Shown here piece after piece: positions 1-11,495 of a DNA stretch of 64,000 bases (position 1 is its first letter; each line of letters begins with the position of its first letter). The stretch spans positions 27,335,916 to 27,399,915 of the forward strand of contig CM057148.1 in assembly GCA_029964075.1 (NCBI GenBank). The letters are read 5' to 3'. The position numbers were made by a program, and so were the translations under genes. Below the pieces are notes generated by a model, which ran no database searches, was not told the origin of the DNA, and saw only the letters and a program-made list of their open reading frames with translations. The DNA is from Patiria pectinifera (Eukaryota; Echinodermata; Asteroidea; Valvatida; Asterinidae).

Positions 1-1090
1 ATAGGTAGAACTACACGTTAACAGGTTAATGTCGAGTCGTCGGCATACATGAACAAATTACACTCGCTAGAGATATAAAGCGGTAGGTCACTGGTATAAA
101 TAATACATAACAGTGGACCTAAAATTGATCCCTCTGGTACGCCGGTGTTAAGTGGTACGGCTTTAGATATGTTGCCCTCAATATTCACAGACTGATACGT
201 TCACTGAGATATGACTTAAACCAGTTGATAACAGAGGTTGACATATTAACCCTTTCAAGTTCATCTAGGAGAGTTACATAATTAAAAGAGTCAAATGCTT
301 TACTCCAATCTGTAAAAACAGTTCCTGTTATTTCCTCACGCTCCATAGCCTGAAATCATTTGTTCGTAAAATCATGTAAGTTAGTTTCAGTTCAGTGTAA
401 TGGCCTAAACCCCTACTGACAACAATGAATCAGATTACTTTAACCAAGGTATGAAGAGACTGCAGAGTGTATCCATCTTTCTAGAATCTTAGAGATAATC
501 GGCAACATTGAAAAAGGCCGATAGTTAGTTGTATTACACTTGTCGCCACCTTGTGGATAGGCGAAACCAAGGCGTGTTTCCACTCATTAGGGTATTGTTC
601 GCATCTTATCGAGAGGTCAAAGATGTGGGTTAAGGATTTAGTTATGTACATACACGCTATTTTAATCATTTTCACACTTGTTCCATGATCCATCTGGACC
701 TGTTGCTTTTCCGACCAACATTGATGATGTTTGCTTTTGAACATGTTCTTCTCCAATCTCAGACATCAAGCATTTTGCATCAAGTGAATCTGTAACAAAA
801 GAGTGGATATTGTTGCATGTCCACTTTACTGTGGCATTACTGTTCGTTCAAAGTATCAGCAATTTTGGTGAGATCATCAACGAAGTACCCATTCTGGAAA
901 AAAAAAAACTTTGGAATACTTCTCTGTGTGTTGGGGAGAACCTCTTTCACTTTATTTTCCTCGATGGTTGATTTAAAGTGTTCGCTTTTCTTGCTGCGGA
1001 TTTGTTCAGTGGTCATGATTCGCAGCTTTTTGTATGTGTTCGAAGCATTTGGTGAGACTGTTGAAAAAAAGAGCATTTCAATGGAAAAAG
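1..1090 (-). pseudogene. Non-LTR retrotransposon (CR1/jockey-like) reverse transcriptase fragment
   Basis: The minus strand holds a decayed LINE reverse transcriptase that runs off the left edge of the window. The box GVPEGSILGPLL is readable near 109-145 and the catalytic box FMYADDS near 34-54. The fingers/palm stretch with LLDELERVN and INWFKSYLS lies near 205-290, and the segment YPNEWKHALVSPIHK lies in the 481-756 frame. The linker that normally precedes the reverse transcriptase continues to about 1076. Frameshifts and stops separate these blocks, so it is non-functional. The family call rests on the order and spacing of conserved boxes. The element continues, inverted, in the fragment at 1108-1460. 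Confidence 0.85.
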
Positions 1091-1107
1091 GCAGTCTTTA
1101 CAAAATA

Positions 1108-1460
1108 TTGGGGGGGGGGGATACCCCCTGGCTACGACTATGCTACCCGCGTTATTGAATTTACTGAAACAGTAATTGATCAAATTTTTAGCTCACATCC
1201 TGAACTTGTACGTGACAATGGTGTCCTACCTGTCCTGATTATTGATCACTATTTTGTTTACGGTCTTTATAATGGGAACCCCCCCCCCCCCCACCCCAAA
1301 AAAGAAGAACGTTCAATTAACTTCAGGTGTTTTTAGTAAAGATACCGACAATGACGCTTTTCAAGGCGACCTCCTTAATGCCTCATGGGAACATGTCCTT
1401 AATTGTCATAATGTAAATGAAGCATGGTCCATATGGCAATCTCCGTTTATAAGTATATAG
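1108..1460 (+). pseudogene. LINE endonuclease C-terminal/linker fragment, inverted
   Basis: The plus strand reads as the end of an APE-type LINE endonuclease and the following linker: a run around IDQIFSSHPELVRDNGVLP, then IDHYFVYGLYN, where LINEs have the SDH motif, and after a frameshift across a C-run (1280-1292) an acidic linker ending in NEAWSIWQSPF. This protein segment would lie just upstream of the linker and reverse transcriptase encoded on the opposite strand at 1-1090. The two pieces meet around 1090-1108, as expected for one insertion with an inverted 5' part. It is broken and not expressed as a protein. Confidence 0.7.
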
Positions 1461-3473
1461 ACTCGTGTGTAATATGATTTCCCGACTAGCCAAGCAATTC
1501 GGACTTTGTCTAACACGCCGTAGCCGTGGTAACGTCATACGCTGGCGGGTCACGCGTTGCCATGCCGAGCAACCCTTGTTTATCCGTTGGAAAATAAACG
1601 GATAACGGCACCCGGCACGTTCTGAGTATGATTACAGTCAGCTACGCGATACGAAACACTGTCCTATTTTCCAGTCTTTTTTAATGCTCAATGTCTGAGA
1701 AATCTCAACTAGAAACGCCCGTCCAAAACCAACGGAGAAAATAGCGGATGAGACATTGTGTAGAACTGTCGTATTTGCAGACGACCCCACGTGACTTCAA
1801 CCTTTCAAGGCGTATAGCATTCACCATCAATACCTCAGGGGTTTCCCGAAGTCAATCAATGAAATGAGTGAAAACGTTGCAGCAGTCATTGGTTTTTGTC
1901 ATAATAGGCTTTTTGAAAGGAGCATATATAAACGGGGATTTACGCAGAAAGTGCAGTACAGGGTTTCAAGGAAATTGGGAAATCCCAAGCTATACTGGTC
2001 AGGCTATATGTTTCGTGTTTATGTGATGCGATGCGTACAGCATAGTTACTATAGTTCGTAAACAGGGGCTAGGATCTGGGAGGAATAGGATTTATTTCTT
2101 CCCCTCGACACAGGAAAGAGACTTGGCCTGATGGATTCGGGGCTAGGCCTGTTTGTGACTGCCTTGAAGAGCACAGCTGGCGCATTAGTCTCGATGATTC
2201 AAACCCTAGGTGTTGACTTACAGCGTAAGTATAGGATGAAACACAAACCGCACCACTCTTCAGCAGAATGGACTGCATAGAGTTTATTTGAATTTTGAAT
2301 TTGAATTTAGCTGAATGTATTTAAAGGAGGTACTAATTTTGTTTTGTTTTAACCGCACTTTGGTCAATCTTGACATTATGTTGGCTTCAATTTCATGTGG
2401 CTTTTAATATTGAAAAGCACTACTTTGCTTAAAACTGTGTCCAATTATTGCGAACAGACATTATATATCAATCATTTCAATTTAGGATTGTAATAATTCC
2501 ATGTGTATAAAATACAAAAGAGTGCTTTTACACATTTAAAATCTCAAAGAATAATATTTAATCATTTATAATTTCAAACAGTAATACTCCAGTACTTTGT
2601 TAAATAATAATGTAGCACGTGCCTTTAGGTGAAGGATAACACTTCAAATATAGCAACTCGTGTATTCCAAACTTATTGCTAGTTCACAAATTAAGTTCAC
2701 ATAAACTGTAGGTTTGGGGGTGCACTGGAGTAGGTGAGTGTGTGTTATTAAGCATGTATAGACCTATTTGTTCTAAGAATATTTACTTTTGTTGTTGGAA
2801 ATTTACCATGGTCCCCCCATAACACTGAAAAAATGTTTTATGAAAAGATTATATGATTTGATTGCTTCTTTTCGGCAAATACAACCTTAGTCATTTGACG
2901 ATTGTGATTGGTCATCACTGTGAATGACTACTTGTGATAGTCACATGACGAATTATAGTCATCTCAGACATCAGATAATTCAGTCACATGACTAACTGAT
3001 TAGTCATTTGCTACATCGTAGGATTTAGTCACAAAACTAACAAAAGTTATTTTAGACATCGTGCATGACTATTTCTAATTGGTCAAAATGACTATAACTA
3101 TTTTTGTGTGTCCCCGGCCTGTGACTATCACATTTTGTTCTCATACCGTGGATTTGCTCTCAGTCTTTTTATACCACAGATTTAAGAGACAAACACTAGT
3201 CCGATGAGTCTTATTATTGGGAGGGGGGGGGGGGCTTGGGATTTAATGCATAATGATGTGCAAGAACATGTTTGAATTTTACCAATATGACACTTCCGTG
3301 GTTCCCCTGTGCATTCCAAGACGTGTGCGGTCGAAAATTGGACTTGAAAACACATTAATTAAAATATTTTCTGAACTATATTACAATTTTTTGGAGGAAT
3401 GGAGTGAGATGCTTTAAAAATAGGCATAATTTGGGGAAATAAAGTAGAGAACTCTCCTGTTCTTCTTTTTGCA
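1461..3473. other. Intergenic stretch without recognisable gene
   Basis: I see no supported coding exon. At 2880-3110 the motif AGTCA with flanking ATGACTA recurs many times on both strands, and there is a G-run near 3220. A short first exon of the GOT1-like gene should lie somewhere upstream of 3474, but it would encode only about eight residues and I cannot place it. Confidence 0.5.
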
Positions 3474-4705
3474 GGAATCAGTAAAGGAGTGATTGCGATG
3501 GGCGTTGGGGTACTTTTCGTTTGGCTCGGGGTATTGCTCCTATTTAACCATGTTCTCATAGCCACCGGAAATGTGAGTGGATTCGTTCTGTATGAGACAC
3601 GTATTTTGTATAAAATTGTACAGAAATGTTTTGTGTCTAAACGGTAATTGATGTCTACCTACAGGTGCTCCTTGTGGCAGGTCCTGTCTACATCTTCGAT
3701 TTAGAGCGCACCTACAGTTTCCTGTGCAGGGAAAGCAATCGGCTGGCATCTTGTTGCTTCTTAGGTGGCATCATCCTGGTCCTGAACCGAAGGCTTCTCA
3801 TCATTGGGATGCCACTTGAAATATATGGAGTCTTTTTGTTAATCTGGTAAGCACTTTCTTTATGTAAAACCGAAACAAATTTAGGTTGACCGCTTGTCAA
3901 TTTTTGCTTTGCGATCACCCACTCCCGAAAAACGTTGGCAAGTCGCTTGAAAATGTTCTCGAATCAAAATAGGGTGCAAGGCATGGGCGGCGATCCTGGT
4001 AGGATGGGGGGAATGCCCTCCCCTCCCCCCGCAAACAAAGTCGTTTTTTTCTCGTCCAATTTCACACCTTGCTTATGGCGATGACACCTTGGACATTGGC
4101 GATGTTCCCCGCTATTATTTATCTTGTAGCCCCTACATGCACCCATATAGTCAGATGCAGCCTTCCAGCTCCCCCCGCGGACCAGGATTGTTTTTGCAGG
4201 GGGGGGGGGGGGGTCGTCAGCAAATGAATGCTGAAATGTTTTTCCTTCGGAAAATTGGCCTCCGTAAAATAAATAGGTACAATTAATCCCATAACCAAGC
4301 TACCTCTGTCAGAATGTTGTGCACAGGCGGACTATTATTACCGGTATAATATTTTTGAGGTGTCAGAGTAGGTTTTTCACATTATTTTTAATTTATTTCT
4401 ATTAAGAAAACAATCGAGTCAAAGCTGGGGGTCCGACCCGCGCCTGTTGCAAGTTAATATGGATCTTCGCCCTACAATTTATGAAATGACATGATCATGT
4501 TTTTTCTTACAGCCCGTACCTTCCGCCAGATCCGTTAAGGTATCTCGCTGATGTCGCGATGGAATCCCTCGGTATAGAGTTAGAGGAAAACGAAAAGATT
4601 GCCACTTCGCGCTTTATGTGGAGTTCGGTTTTATGGAGCTTTGGTTTTACCAAGTTGGGACTGGCAGGTGTAATCTTTGGATTCGCACATTTACTCTACC
4701 AGTAA
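3474..4705 (+). CDS. GOT1/GOLT1-like Golgi vesicle transport membrane protein (partial, 3 exons)
   Basis: Three exons splice in frame: 3474-3572 (acceptor after a T-rich tract, donor GTGAGT), 3665-3846 (donor GTAAGC) and 4513-4705. The product starts with ISKGVIAMGVGVLF, continues with VLLVAGPVYIFDLERTYSF and FLGGIILVL, and then reads IIGMPLEIYGVFLL. This order of hydrophobic segments around LERT and GMPLEIYG matches the GOT1/SFT2 family, four-helix proteins of the early Golgi involved in ER-Golgi traffic. The first few residues lie in an unlocated 5' exon. The 62-residue C-terminal exon is unlike the family's usual tail: it is acidic and then adds a hydrophobic stretch (LGLAGVIFGFAHLLY). The stop at 4703-4705 overlaps a good donor (CCA then GTAAGC at 4702), so the exon may instead end at 4701 and splice to 6065. 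The family call for the first two exons is firm; the 3' structure is open. Confidence 0.75.
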
Positions 4706-5052
4706 GCTTTTTGTTTTGTGCTTTGTTTTAAGGATGGACGATCGAAACTCATGGTTTCTCTAACACGTTATTAATGAAGCTATAGACAAAATACATGTGT
4801 ATAAGCGATGAGCCAAATGGCATTTATAGCAGTTTGTCGATAACAATGCGCTAAATAATCTTTTAAAAAAATGAAAGAGTAATTGATAATTGATTTCAGT
4901 GACTTTCTTGTCATGTAGGCCTATAGTACTCACAAGTTAAGCAATGTTTGCCATCCATAGCTTGCCATCATAGCTTGCCAACCATCGACAATGAGGGCGC
5001 TGTGATAACGCAATATCACACTTATGCATGTGATCAGTTTATTAGCTTAAAT
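4706..5052. other. Intergenic or intronic sequence
   Basis: AT-rich sequence with no coding signal. It contains a small imperfect direct repeat of CCATCATAGCTTGCCA near 4950-4985. It would be intron if the donor at 4702 is used. Confidence 0.4.
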
Positions 5053-5190
5053 CCCGGTTCACTTCAAGTTCACACGAAACCGAAAGCGAAGCGAAATTAG
5101 TGACGTCAACAATGTTGGACGCGCTTCGAATGTATTATTAATGTCACGAATTTCGCTTCACATTCGCTTTCGCGTGAAGTATGAACCGGG
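5053..5190. mobile_element. Short MITE with CCCGGTTCA inverted ends
   Basis: The segment begins CCCGGTTCACTTCA and ends TGAAGTATGAACCGGG. The long inner arms also pair (GAAAGCGAAGCGAAATT against AATTTCGCTTCACATTCGC), leaving a short centre containing TGACGTCA. At 138 bp and nearly fully palindromic it is a non-autonomous DNA element. I could not define a target duplication. Confidence 0.75.
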
Positions 5191-5409
5191 CTTTACTCTG
5201 ACCAAAAGTTGGAGATGGTACAAATTCCTTATTGATTGCATTGCTCGGTCTCCCGCGGCCCCGCCCCGAAAAATTGATAAGCATTGCTTAATCTCAACGT
5301 ACTATTTGCAATCACAAAACTTTAATTCCCCCTTTTATTCATGTATTCGTTCATTCATGCATTGCGTTATATTTTCTTAAATTAATTTCACAAAATAGAA
5401 TACAAATAG

Positions 5410-5626
5410 TAGGGAGAAAGGCAGGCACCAGACCAAAACCCCAATATCTCTCTCAATATGTCAGTTTAGGTATCAGACCAAACCCCCAATATTTCCCAAT
5501 ATCTCAGTCTAGGTACCAGACCAAAAGCTCCAATATCTCCCTCTGTCCCGGCACCAGACCAAAACCCTAAACATCCCTCTGTCTCTGAGTTGTTTTATTA
5601 TAAGTGGGGGTACTACACAAAATGTT
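5410..5626. repeat. Tandem CACCAGACCAAAACCCCAATATCTC-type repeat, left copy
   Basis: Four imperfect copies of a unit containing ACCAGACCAAAA followed by CAATATCTC are arranged in tandem, ending in a stretch with GTGGGGGTACTACACAAAATG. The same sequence occurs inverted at 21060-21210. The two copies face each other across the Polinton-like block; whether they are its terminal repeats is unproven. Confidence 0.7.
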
Positions 5627-6064
5627 GCCGTCTTGGAGGGGCAGATAGCGGACCAAAACCCTTACGGTTGCAGACCCGTAAATCGGTCCGAAATTGCCTA
5701 CGCCGGCCAAATCACGATTTGCATGCCCTCAAAATCTTCAGTATTTGAGCATGCTGTGGGTCAACCTCGTGCCCCGTGGGTACGATCTTGCAGCGCCATG
5801 ATCGTAACCCCTGGAATTGTGCAGCCTCGACTACAGGGGCGCGTGCTCGTTCCTTACACTAATCTGGCTGTGATGATGACGTAAATGACATTAAATGGCT
5901 ATTCACAGCGTACTGCGCGGGCATTTCGAAGATTGCAACGTTGTCAAATTGAATTGAATTGAATTGACTTTTGTTGACAAGTTTAAGTTCTCTTTGTAAT
6001 TTGGCGTCTCTGTGTATCAATCTGTCAGTAGATATTGGTCCTGTGTTGGTGTGTCTGCCTACAG

Positions 6065-6196
6065 GCTGTACGCCATGGATAAAGGCTCAGTGCCGAGGCG
6101 GGTTGCTTTATTGGCTTCCGCGGGGAGCCACTTGATTGTTTTATCACTTTTGTTGACATGGTTCCTTGAGAATGTTAGTGGTGCCTTGTTCATCAG
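6065..6196 (+). CDS. Candidate transmembrane exon, possibly a continuation of the GOT1-like gene
   Basis: A 132-bp block is flanked by a strong acceptor (TGTCTGCCTACAG) and a donor (CAG then GTACAG). It reads open in one frame as a charged segment (MDKGSVPRRVALL) followed by a hydrophobic helix (HLIVLSLLLTWFLE). It starts with one base completing a codon, which is exactly the phase left if the upstream exon is spliced at 4701 (CA plus G gives Gln). No further downstream exon was found, so this may be a chance ORF or part of an unrelated gene. Confidence 0.35.
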
Positions 6197-8253
6197 GTAC
6201 AGCTCCATGAAGCATAACAAATTATGAAAGCGGTAAATTAAAAAAAAAATGGTTTGATATAAGCATAGATTTAAAATAGAAAGTTAAGCTTTTTATGTAC
6301 GAAAAGTAAGCACTCATAAAAGCGACCATCACCCAGTCGATAAAATGTACAAAAAGCAAATTCTAACGAGTCTATGCCAACACAAAACAATTAAACCGTT
6401 GATTGCTGCCAAATATAAGCGACATGTGGGTCTAGTAACATTATCCTAATTTCATTTCTAGGATTGTGAATTGTTTTGAATGACACTCCTAATTCTTCAA
6501 ACAGAGGGTAATTTTTTAATAAATTTGATATAAGACGTATTTTGTTGGCATATGCTTGTTGAATCCCTACAGTTTATTTAAGCCATTACTCCTCTCAAGA
6601 TTTTACTGGGTTTTCATGACTATGAAGGTTATGAGCAGCATCGAGCAACTTGCCGTACTCGATATGAATACCGATTAAAGAAACCTGACGCTGCCCAATC
6701 CCCTCATAGCGACAAACTGGATGTTGAACAGCTTCCCTTAAGGTTTTTATACTGGCTAAGTTTCTAACTAAAGGGAAGCTGATTGCCTGAGAGGAGTGTA
6801 CCTTACTCAGCAGATGCCTGTGTAGGTCATTGCCAGTAACTTTAGATTTTGATTTGGTTTTACCCAAAAGAGACTATATATACCCTTTTGGTTTTCTCGG
6901 TATAATTTTATCAGTTGGGCCACTTTATTTCACATCACCAAGAAATGTCAACATAACTTGGTGATATTTTTTATGCGAATATATAATTTCTATAAATCAT
7001 CTCGACTCCAGTTATAACAATCTTGCGTTTCTTGTGTATCTCATTCTCAAAATCCATAGGTTCATCATATTCTATGGTCGCTAAAAAAAGAGTGCCTACC
7101 TTGTTATAGAATCGGTGTCAAACGTAAAATGCAGACTCGCGCAAAACCACGTCTGTTTTGAGTTGTGTTTCAATGTGATATGTGCCAGCGCATATGGGCG
7201 GCACGTGGCAAGAACTTATTTTGGAAACAACAAAAACAATAGCGTGACTGATTGAAATGTTGCAGTCGCTGCATGGTAGGTGGTTTATCGACTTTGCTCT
7301 GTGTAAGGCATCAAGGTCGATTTTTTTTGTAAGCCAAATTTGTCAAATCATTCAAGGTTGTCTATGTGAAACAGACTGGTAACAAACTGCATGTGTACGG
7401 AACCTTGAGGCAAACTTACAAAAAGCCCTCTATATCGAGGGCCTTTTTGATCAATGGAGTCAAATACGATAAGACCTATTGTAAATAAAAAAAAAATTAA
7501 AAAACATTTTTTTATGGAATACTCATACTCATAATGAATACTCATCTAACTGAAATAACCAATCTCCATTTGGGTTCAGGAGTCATTAATACTTTATTTA
7601 CAATTTAGCACATTGTATATTATTTATATTTTATATTTAATATAGTATTTGCAGTTTTATGTAACTTAATCAATACACTGCAAGAAAATGTTCATTGAAA
7701 TATTTAAATTGTTCCCATGGCAATATTACATTAAAAAATAAACTTTATTAAACAAATTAATCTTTTTAATAAACGAATCTTTTCCAGAGGGAAAACCTCG
7801 AGCTATCGGATAAAACAGATCAATGCGATCATCATATTATTTTTTCACTGAGAATGACATTCTAATTTGTGAAACCTGCTGCCTTTTAATTTCACGTTAC
7901 TTTGATTATTCGACAAAAAATGCGCAATGACAATATATCAATTGGTCTGTAAAGAAACAAAAGACACATTCTAAGAAATTGATTATAGACATGACTCTGA
8001 ATGCAGACTCAAAAGACGTCCAAGAAACGATAAATAAATATAACAAGCTCGTTAATTACAAAACATTGACGGGAAACGGATGCGTCAAAAGATCTTTAAT
8101 AGCGGCGTGTTATAATCACGTCGTTGGATAAGGCAAAGATTAAGTCAGAGATTGACTCAAAATCAATTTAATTCAACGATCACTACAACAAAGGAGGGGC
8201 TGAGAGAATTGCGCAAGCACTATAAGTAGGCGGGTCTTCTTTATAATTTTTAT
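6197..8253. other. AT-rich non-coding stretch
   Basis: No convincing gene. The 90-codon minus-strand ORF at 6595-6867 has no recognisable domain and lies in a segment with short inverted motifs. A small hairpin with arms GCCCTCTA/TATCGAGGGC lies near 7424-7445. From 7540 to 8150 the sequence is very AT-rich. Confidence 0.4.
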
Positions 8254-8851
8254 TTACTGAGATATTTCGATATGAGATTTTTTTCTTTTATCACCTGTTC
8301 GTCTACCAGGTTTTTTTTTTTACTGCTTTTTCAAAGTCTGAATCGTTTTTATTTTTTTGAAGCTTTGTGTTGGTCTTATTAAATTTTTTGAGCTCACTCG
8401 TATTCAATAAAAACTCTTCTTGCGATATGTCTCCATCGTTGAGACACGTATCCTTCAATCGTGTTAAGTTTTGGAGTCGGCTAATATTCTAATCTGGTCG
8501 TGCTTCTTAACCTTGGTGAATACTCGCTTACACGCGAATCTGAGCAGAATGTCTAACAACAAATGCGCCCATAAACGTTCCTTTTAGCACAAATCCAACC
8601 GGCGATATGACGCCCAAGAGAGTGGGGATACTAACAGTTCCCACTATAGCCCCCAATCCTTCGACTCCTAGCTCTACGTAGTTAATCGTGTCGATCATTC
8701 TCTTTAATTTTTTGTAAGTGCGCTCTCGGCAGTTTCTCTCTTTTTAGATTAGAGATTGAATCTCTTAGATCTTTTTAAGTCTGTACACGTTTGTCTCGTT
8801 GCTACCCTGCGCCCCCGAAATAACGGGATAAATATTCGGTTGTAAACTCAT
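8254..8851 (-). pseudogene. Small membrane protein of the Polinton-like element, broken
   Basis: Read from the ATG at 8851, the minus strand gives a short leader and the segment NVYRLKKI, then stops. After frameshifts it resumes with a hydrophobic block (GLGAIVGTVSIPTLLGVISP), then a charged part containing KKHDQIRILADSK, and after another shift a stretch with DISQEEFLL and lysine-rich residues. This layout (amphipathic start, central membrane helices, then a KKHD..IR helix and an EF-hand-like DGxIS..EF tail) resembles uncharacterised proteins that travel with such elements; that link is from memory of the family layout. At least three frameshifts and several stops make it a pseudogene. It is the last gene of the minus-strand series. 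Confidence 0.55.
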
Positions 8852-8879
8852 TTTTTTTTAATATAAAACGATTTTAAAA

Positions 8880-9437
8880 TTAAAAGATATCTAACTCTAT
8901 AATTTTACCCTCTTCCTTGTCTTTTTCACTGCTGATAGAGAATGTCAGATTTTTGTCGATCTTACCGTTTTTAAGTTTTTTGAATCCCTCGGCCCTATCG
9001 AGATCGGGTGTTCGCGTACCAACGGGTACGATTTTTAAGATATCAGAAGGACAACCATTTAAGAAGTTTTCACTCGTACTTAATTGTGGGCAGCGAATAA
9101 ACACAAATTTAAACGGATTAACGTCGTAAGACCCTGTATGCACCACTTTGGGTACCAGTCTTTCTTTGGGTAAATTGAGTAATCGAGATATTTCTCTGTT
9201 CAAACGCAATTTGAGATTCAAGTCGGTTATCACCAACGTCACCTTTTTAGATTCTCTAAATATTCGAAAACTTACACCAGGTATAGAATTTAAATTGAAA
9301 TCGAACCAATTGACGTCGTACCACCCCGGTGGTTTGATGACCGAACTGGTGATTCCGAGTGGTAACGGCGCTAGATGATGCGGTGAAATAAAATCTAAAT
9401 CATCACCCGTCACGATAAGACATCCTCTTATTATCAT
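8880..9437 (-). CDS. 185-residue ORF, probable capsid-type structural protein of the Polinton-like element
   Basis: This is the longest intact reading frame in the block. The protein has an N-terminal segment with PPGWYDVNWFDF near residues 36-47, then KLRLNREISRLLNLPK near 76-91, a central run with FKFVFIRCPQLSTSENF near 108-124 and GCPSDILKIVPVG near 127-139, and a hydrophobic-acidic C-terminus (IIELDIF). The arrangement of a PPGWYDV strand, an LGL/LNLP element and a CxQLST..N strand is that of beta-rich structural proteins of Polinton-like elements of invertebrates; the assignment rests on layout, not on a search. It starts near the end of another viral ORF. Remaining open where neighbours are broken is notable, but at 185 codons chance survival is possible. 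It may be an N-terminally shortened version. Confidence 0.55.
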   Translation of the reverse strand: MIIRGCLIVTGDDLDFISPHHLAPLPLGITSSVIKPPGWYDVNWFDFNLNSIPGVSFRIFRESKKVTLVITDLNLKLRLNREISRLLNLPKERLVPKVVHTGSYDVNPFKFVFIRCPQLSTSENFLNGCPSDILKIVPVGTRTPDLDRAEGFKKLKNGKIDKNLTFSISSEKDKEEGKIIELDIF

Positions 9438-9504
9438 CTCTCAACTCGCTCAACTCGCTTGTACCCATTTTCCCTTTAATAAAATGTAAAGCCAGTTCCT
9501 CACC

Positions 9505-9960
9505 TTAATAGATATTGCCTTCTCTAACAAATAATAATTTTATTAAATATTGAAGCGTATTTAATTTAAATTCAGTTTTTGGTATTTCTGAAGACATGGC
9601 GGCTAAAATCAACCCTCGTTGTTCAACCATAAGAGCTCTTTTTCTTTTGTTTGATTCTAAAACAGATTCTAGTCTATCGTCTTCGTACGCTTTTATAAGA
9701 TCGTTTATAGTTTCTTGTAAAACATTTTCGTCGTTATTAGTCGTAGAGTATATCGGGTAACAGTTGCTTTATAAAATATCTATCCGGCGTTCGTATGTGT
9801 ACATCTGAATCAAACCGCGCGGGTATTGTTGGAAGTTTATGTGCGGTAAACGCGGGTCTACCATCTAGGTGCGTCTCCAAATCGATCTCCGTGGCGCTGG
9901 AAATATTAAATTATCTGGCGTTAAAAAAACACCATTTTTACGCGCACAGATTTTTGACAG
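9505..9960 (-). pseudogene. Unrecognised gene of the Polinton-like element, frameshifted
   Basis: The minus strand reads as protein in two frames: an upstream block containing THLDGRPAFTAHKLPTIPAR and a downstream block with NDLIKAYEDDRLESVLESNK and LKLNTLQYLIKLLF, ending at a TAA at 9505-9507. A stop pair and a frameshift near 9740 separate them. The composition (charged helices) fits a small viral protein, but I do not recognise the family. It lies just upstream of the 185-residue ORF in the same direction. Confidence 0.45.
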
Positions 9961-10063
9961 TTTAGATTATCTAAAACGTCTTATAATTGAAACGTCTGCT
10001 CATTTTGAAACATGTGAAACGAATGCATTTATTATAAGGTCTTTTTAAAACTGAGACTAAATT

Positions 10064-11318
10064 ATGAGTGATTTTATACTGAATAAAATGATACAATCGG
10101 TACCTGATACGGTAAGCAGCAAGGTACATCAAACTGTGGTTCAGGCAACAGCAAACAGCCAAACGAATTAAGGTGCGGCCCCTGCGCCAGCACAGTTTTT
10201 AAACAGCACTAAACCAAGTGAACTCGAGGTTATAGTAAATAATACGAACGGGGCTTTAACCTCGTTTCCCGAATTGACCTTGGACTATAAATTACCACAC
10301 ATTGAGACCGACTAGATAAAGATCGTTGGAAATCACACCCCATGTTGTTTTACTGCGCTACTTCGGAGTGCGGTGTTGGAATCGATCTTTTAAACGCGAG
10401 CAACAAGTACGTTTGGGCCGTCTTTAACTTTCATCTGTATTTTACAGTCAGAAAGATCTTGGATGACCTGGCCGCTCCAGAGCATTTACCGATACTTGTC
10501 TATTGTTTGGCATCGATCAAAATAAATCTTTTAAACAGACGAGAGACTCGAACTCTAACGGTTTAGGTACGGCTTATTACTGGGACACTTTTTTTACGTG
10601 CCCGTACCCAGAAACGATTACGATCCCACCGACCTATACCTTGAGTACAGTCAGTATCGTAAAGAGATGATGGGCCAAATAAAATGGGGTTTGGTTTGGC
10701 AGACCAACCCGAGGGTTCGGGGCGTTACAGCGATTACACCATGGCTTACATCGATCAAAATGAATCAGTGCATAAGGCTTCGTTAGATTTTGTACCATAC
10801 ATAAGTTCGTTTATCCCAGCAAATCGATCAGATCTTACGTGTTCGCTTTACTAGGCGCGCAGGCTCAAACAAAAACGAGCGTATTAACACCAGACACCGG
10901 ATTAGATGCCCAGAGACAATTTAACGTCATCGTAAAGAACATCATCAACGCGATAGACAAAATGGAAACGAGTATCGATCAATTTCAAGACTCTTTGCAG
11001 TATGCTAGAACGCCATTAAATTTTGTCGTGAGACCGGGTTTGTATCTCATTCCTTCTGATATGAACTTGAGGGTTGGAACGCACGACGGATATAACAACA
11101 ATCTTCAAATAGCTACCCAGAGTATGAAAACTGGTTTGGTGCCAGATTTAAACTCGCATCCTCAACCGGACGACTCTTTCGATGACACTGATGGCACCGA
11201 TGATAGGAATGTTAGCTATCGTTCGGATTGGTATTTTGGCTTACGAGGCAACTCGTTAAGTCACACTATAAAATCGCAAAAAAGCCTTACCAACTTTGTG
11301 CTGGTGAGGCTTGTTTAA
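10064..11318 (+). pseudogene. Opposite-strand gene of the Polinton-like element, broken
   Basis: On the plus strand an ATG at 10064 opens a frame starting MSDFILNKMIQSVPDTV, with a stop after about 30 codons, then FLNSTKPSELEVIVNN and FPELTLDYKLP. A frameshift near 10340 leads to a 74-codon frame and another near 10560 to a frame with DYDPTDLYLEYSQYRKEM. After one more shift a long open stretch (10839-11318) follows, with KTSVLTPDTGLDAQRQFN, an acidic helix around NAIDKMETSIDQFQDSL, and DDSFDDTDGTDD. The blocks appear to be one gene of about 400 codons broken by three frameshifts and stops. Its position opposite the others and its size would fit a structural protein, but I do not recognise a motif. 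Confidence 0.45.
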
Positions 11319-11495
11319 ACCATAACAAACTACCATCGTTTTTGCAGGTACGCAAACAGCAAAGCCAACACGCGTTCGGCCAACCACGATACGGATTTAC
11401 CCAACGCGTTAAATATCGAACTGAAAACCCGTCAGAGCACCCAACGCGCTCACTCCGAGTTTTTTAAGAGCAGATGCAAAATGAGCGACTTGTTT

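Noticed and set aside
6595..6867. 90-codon minus ORF as a viral gene of the Polinton block
   Set aside because: No motif, outside the recognised gene series, in sequence with unrelated short inverted motifs.
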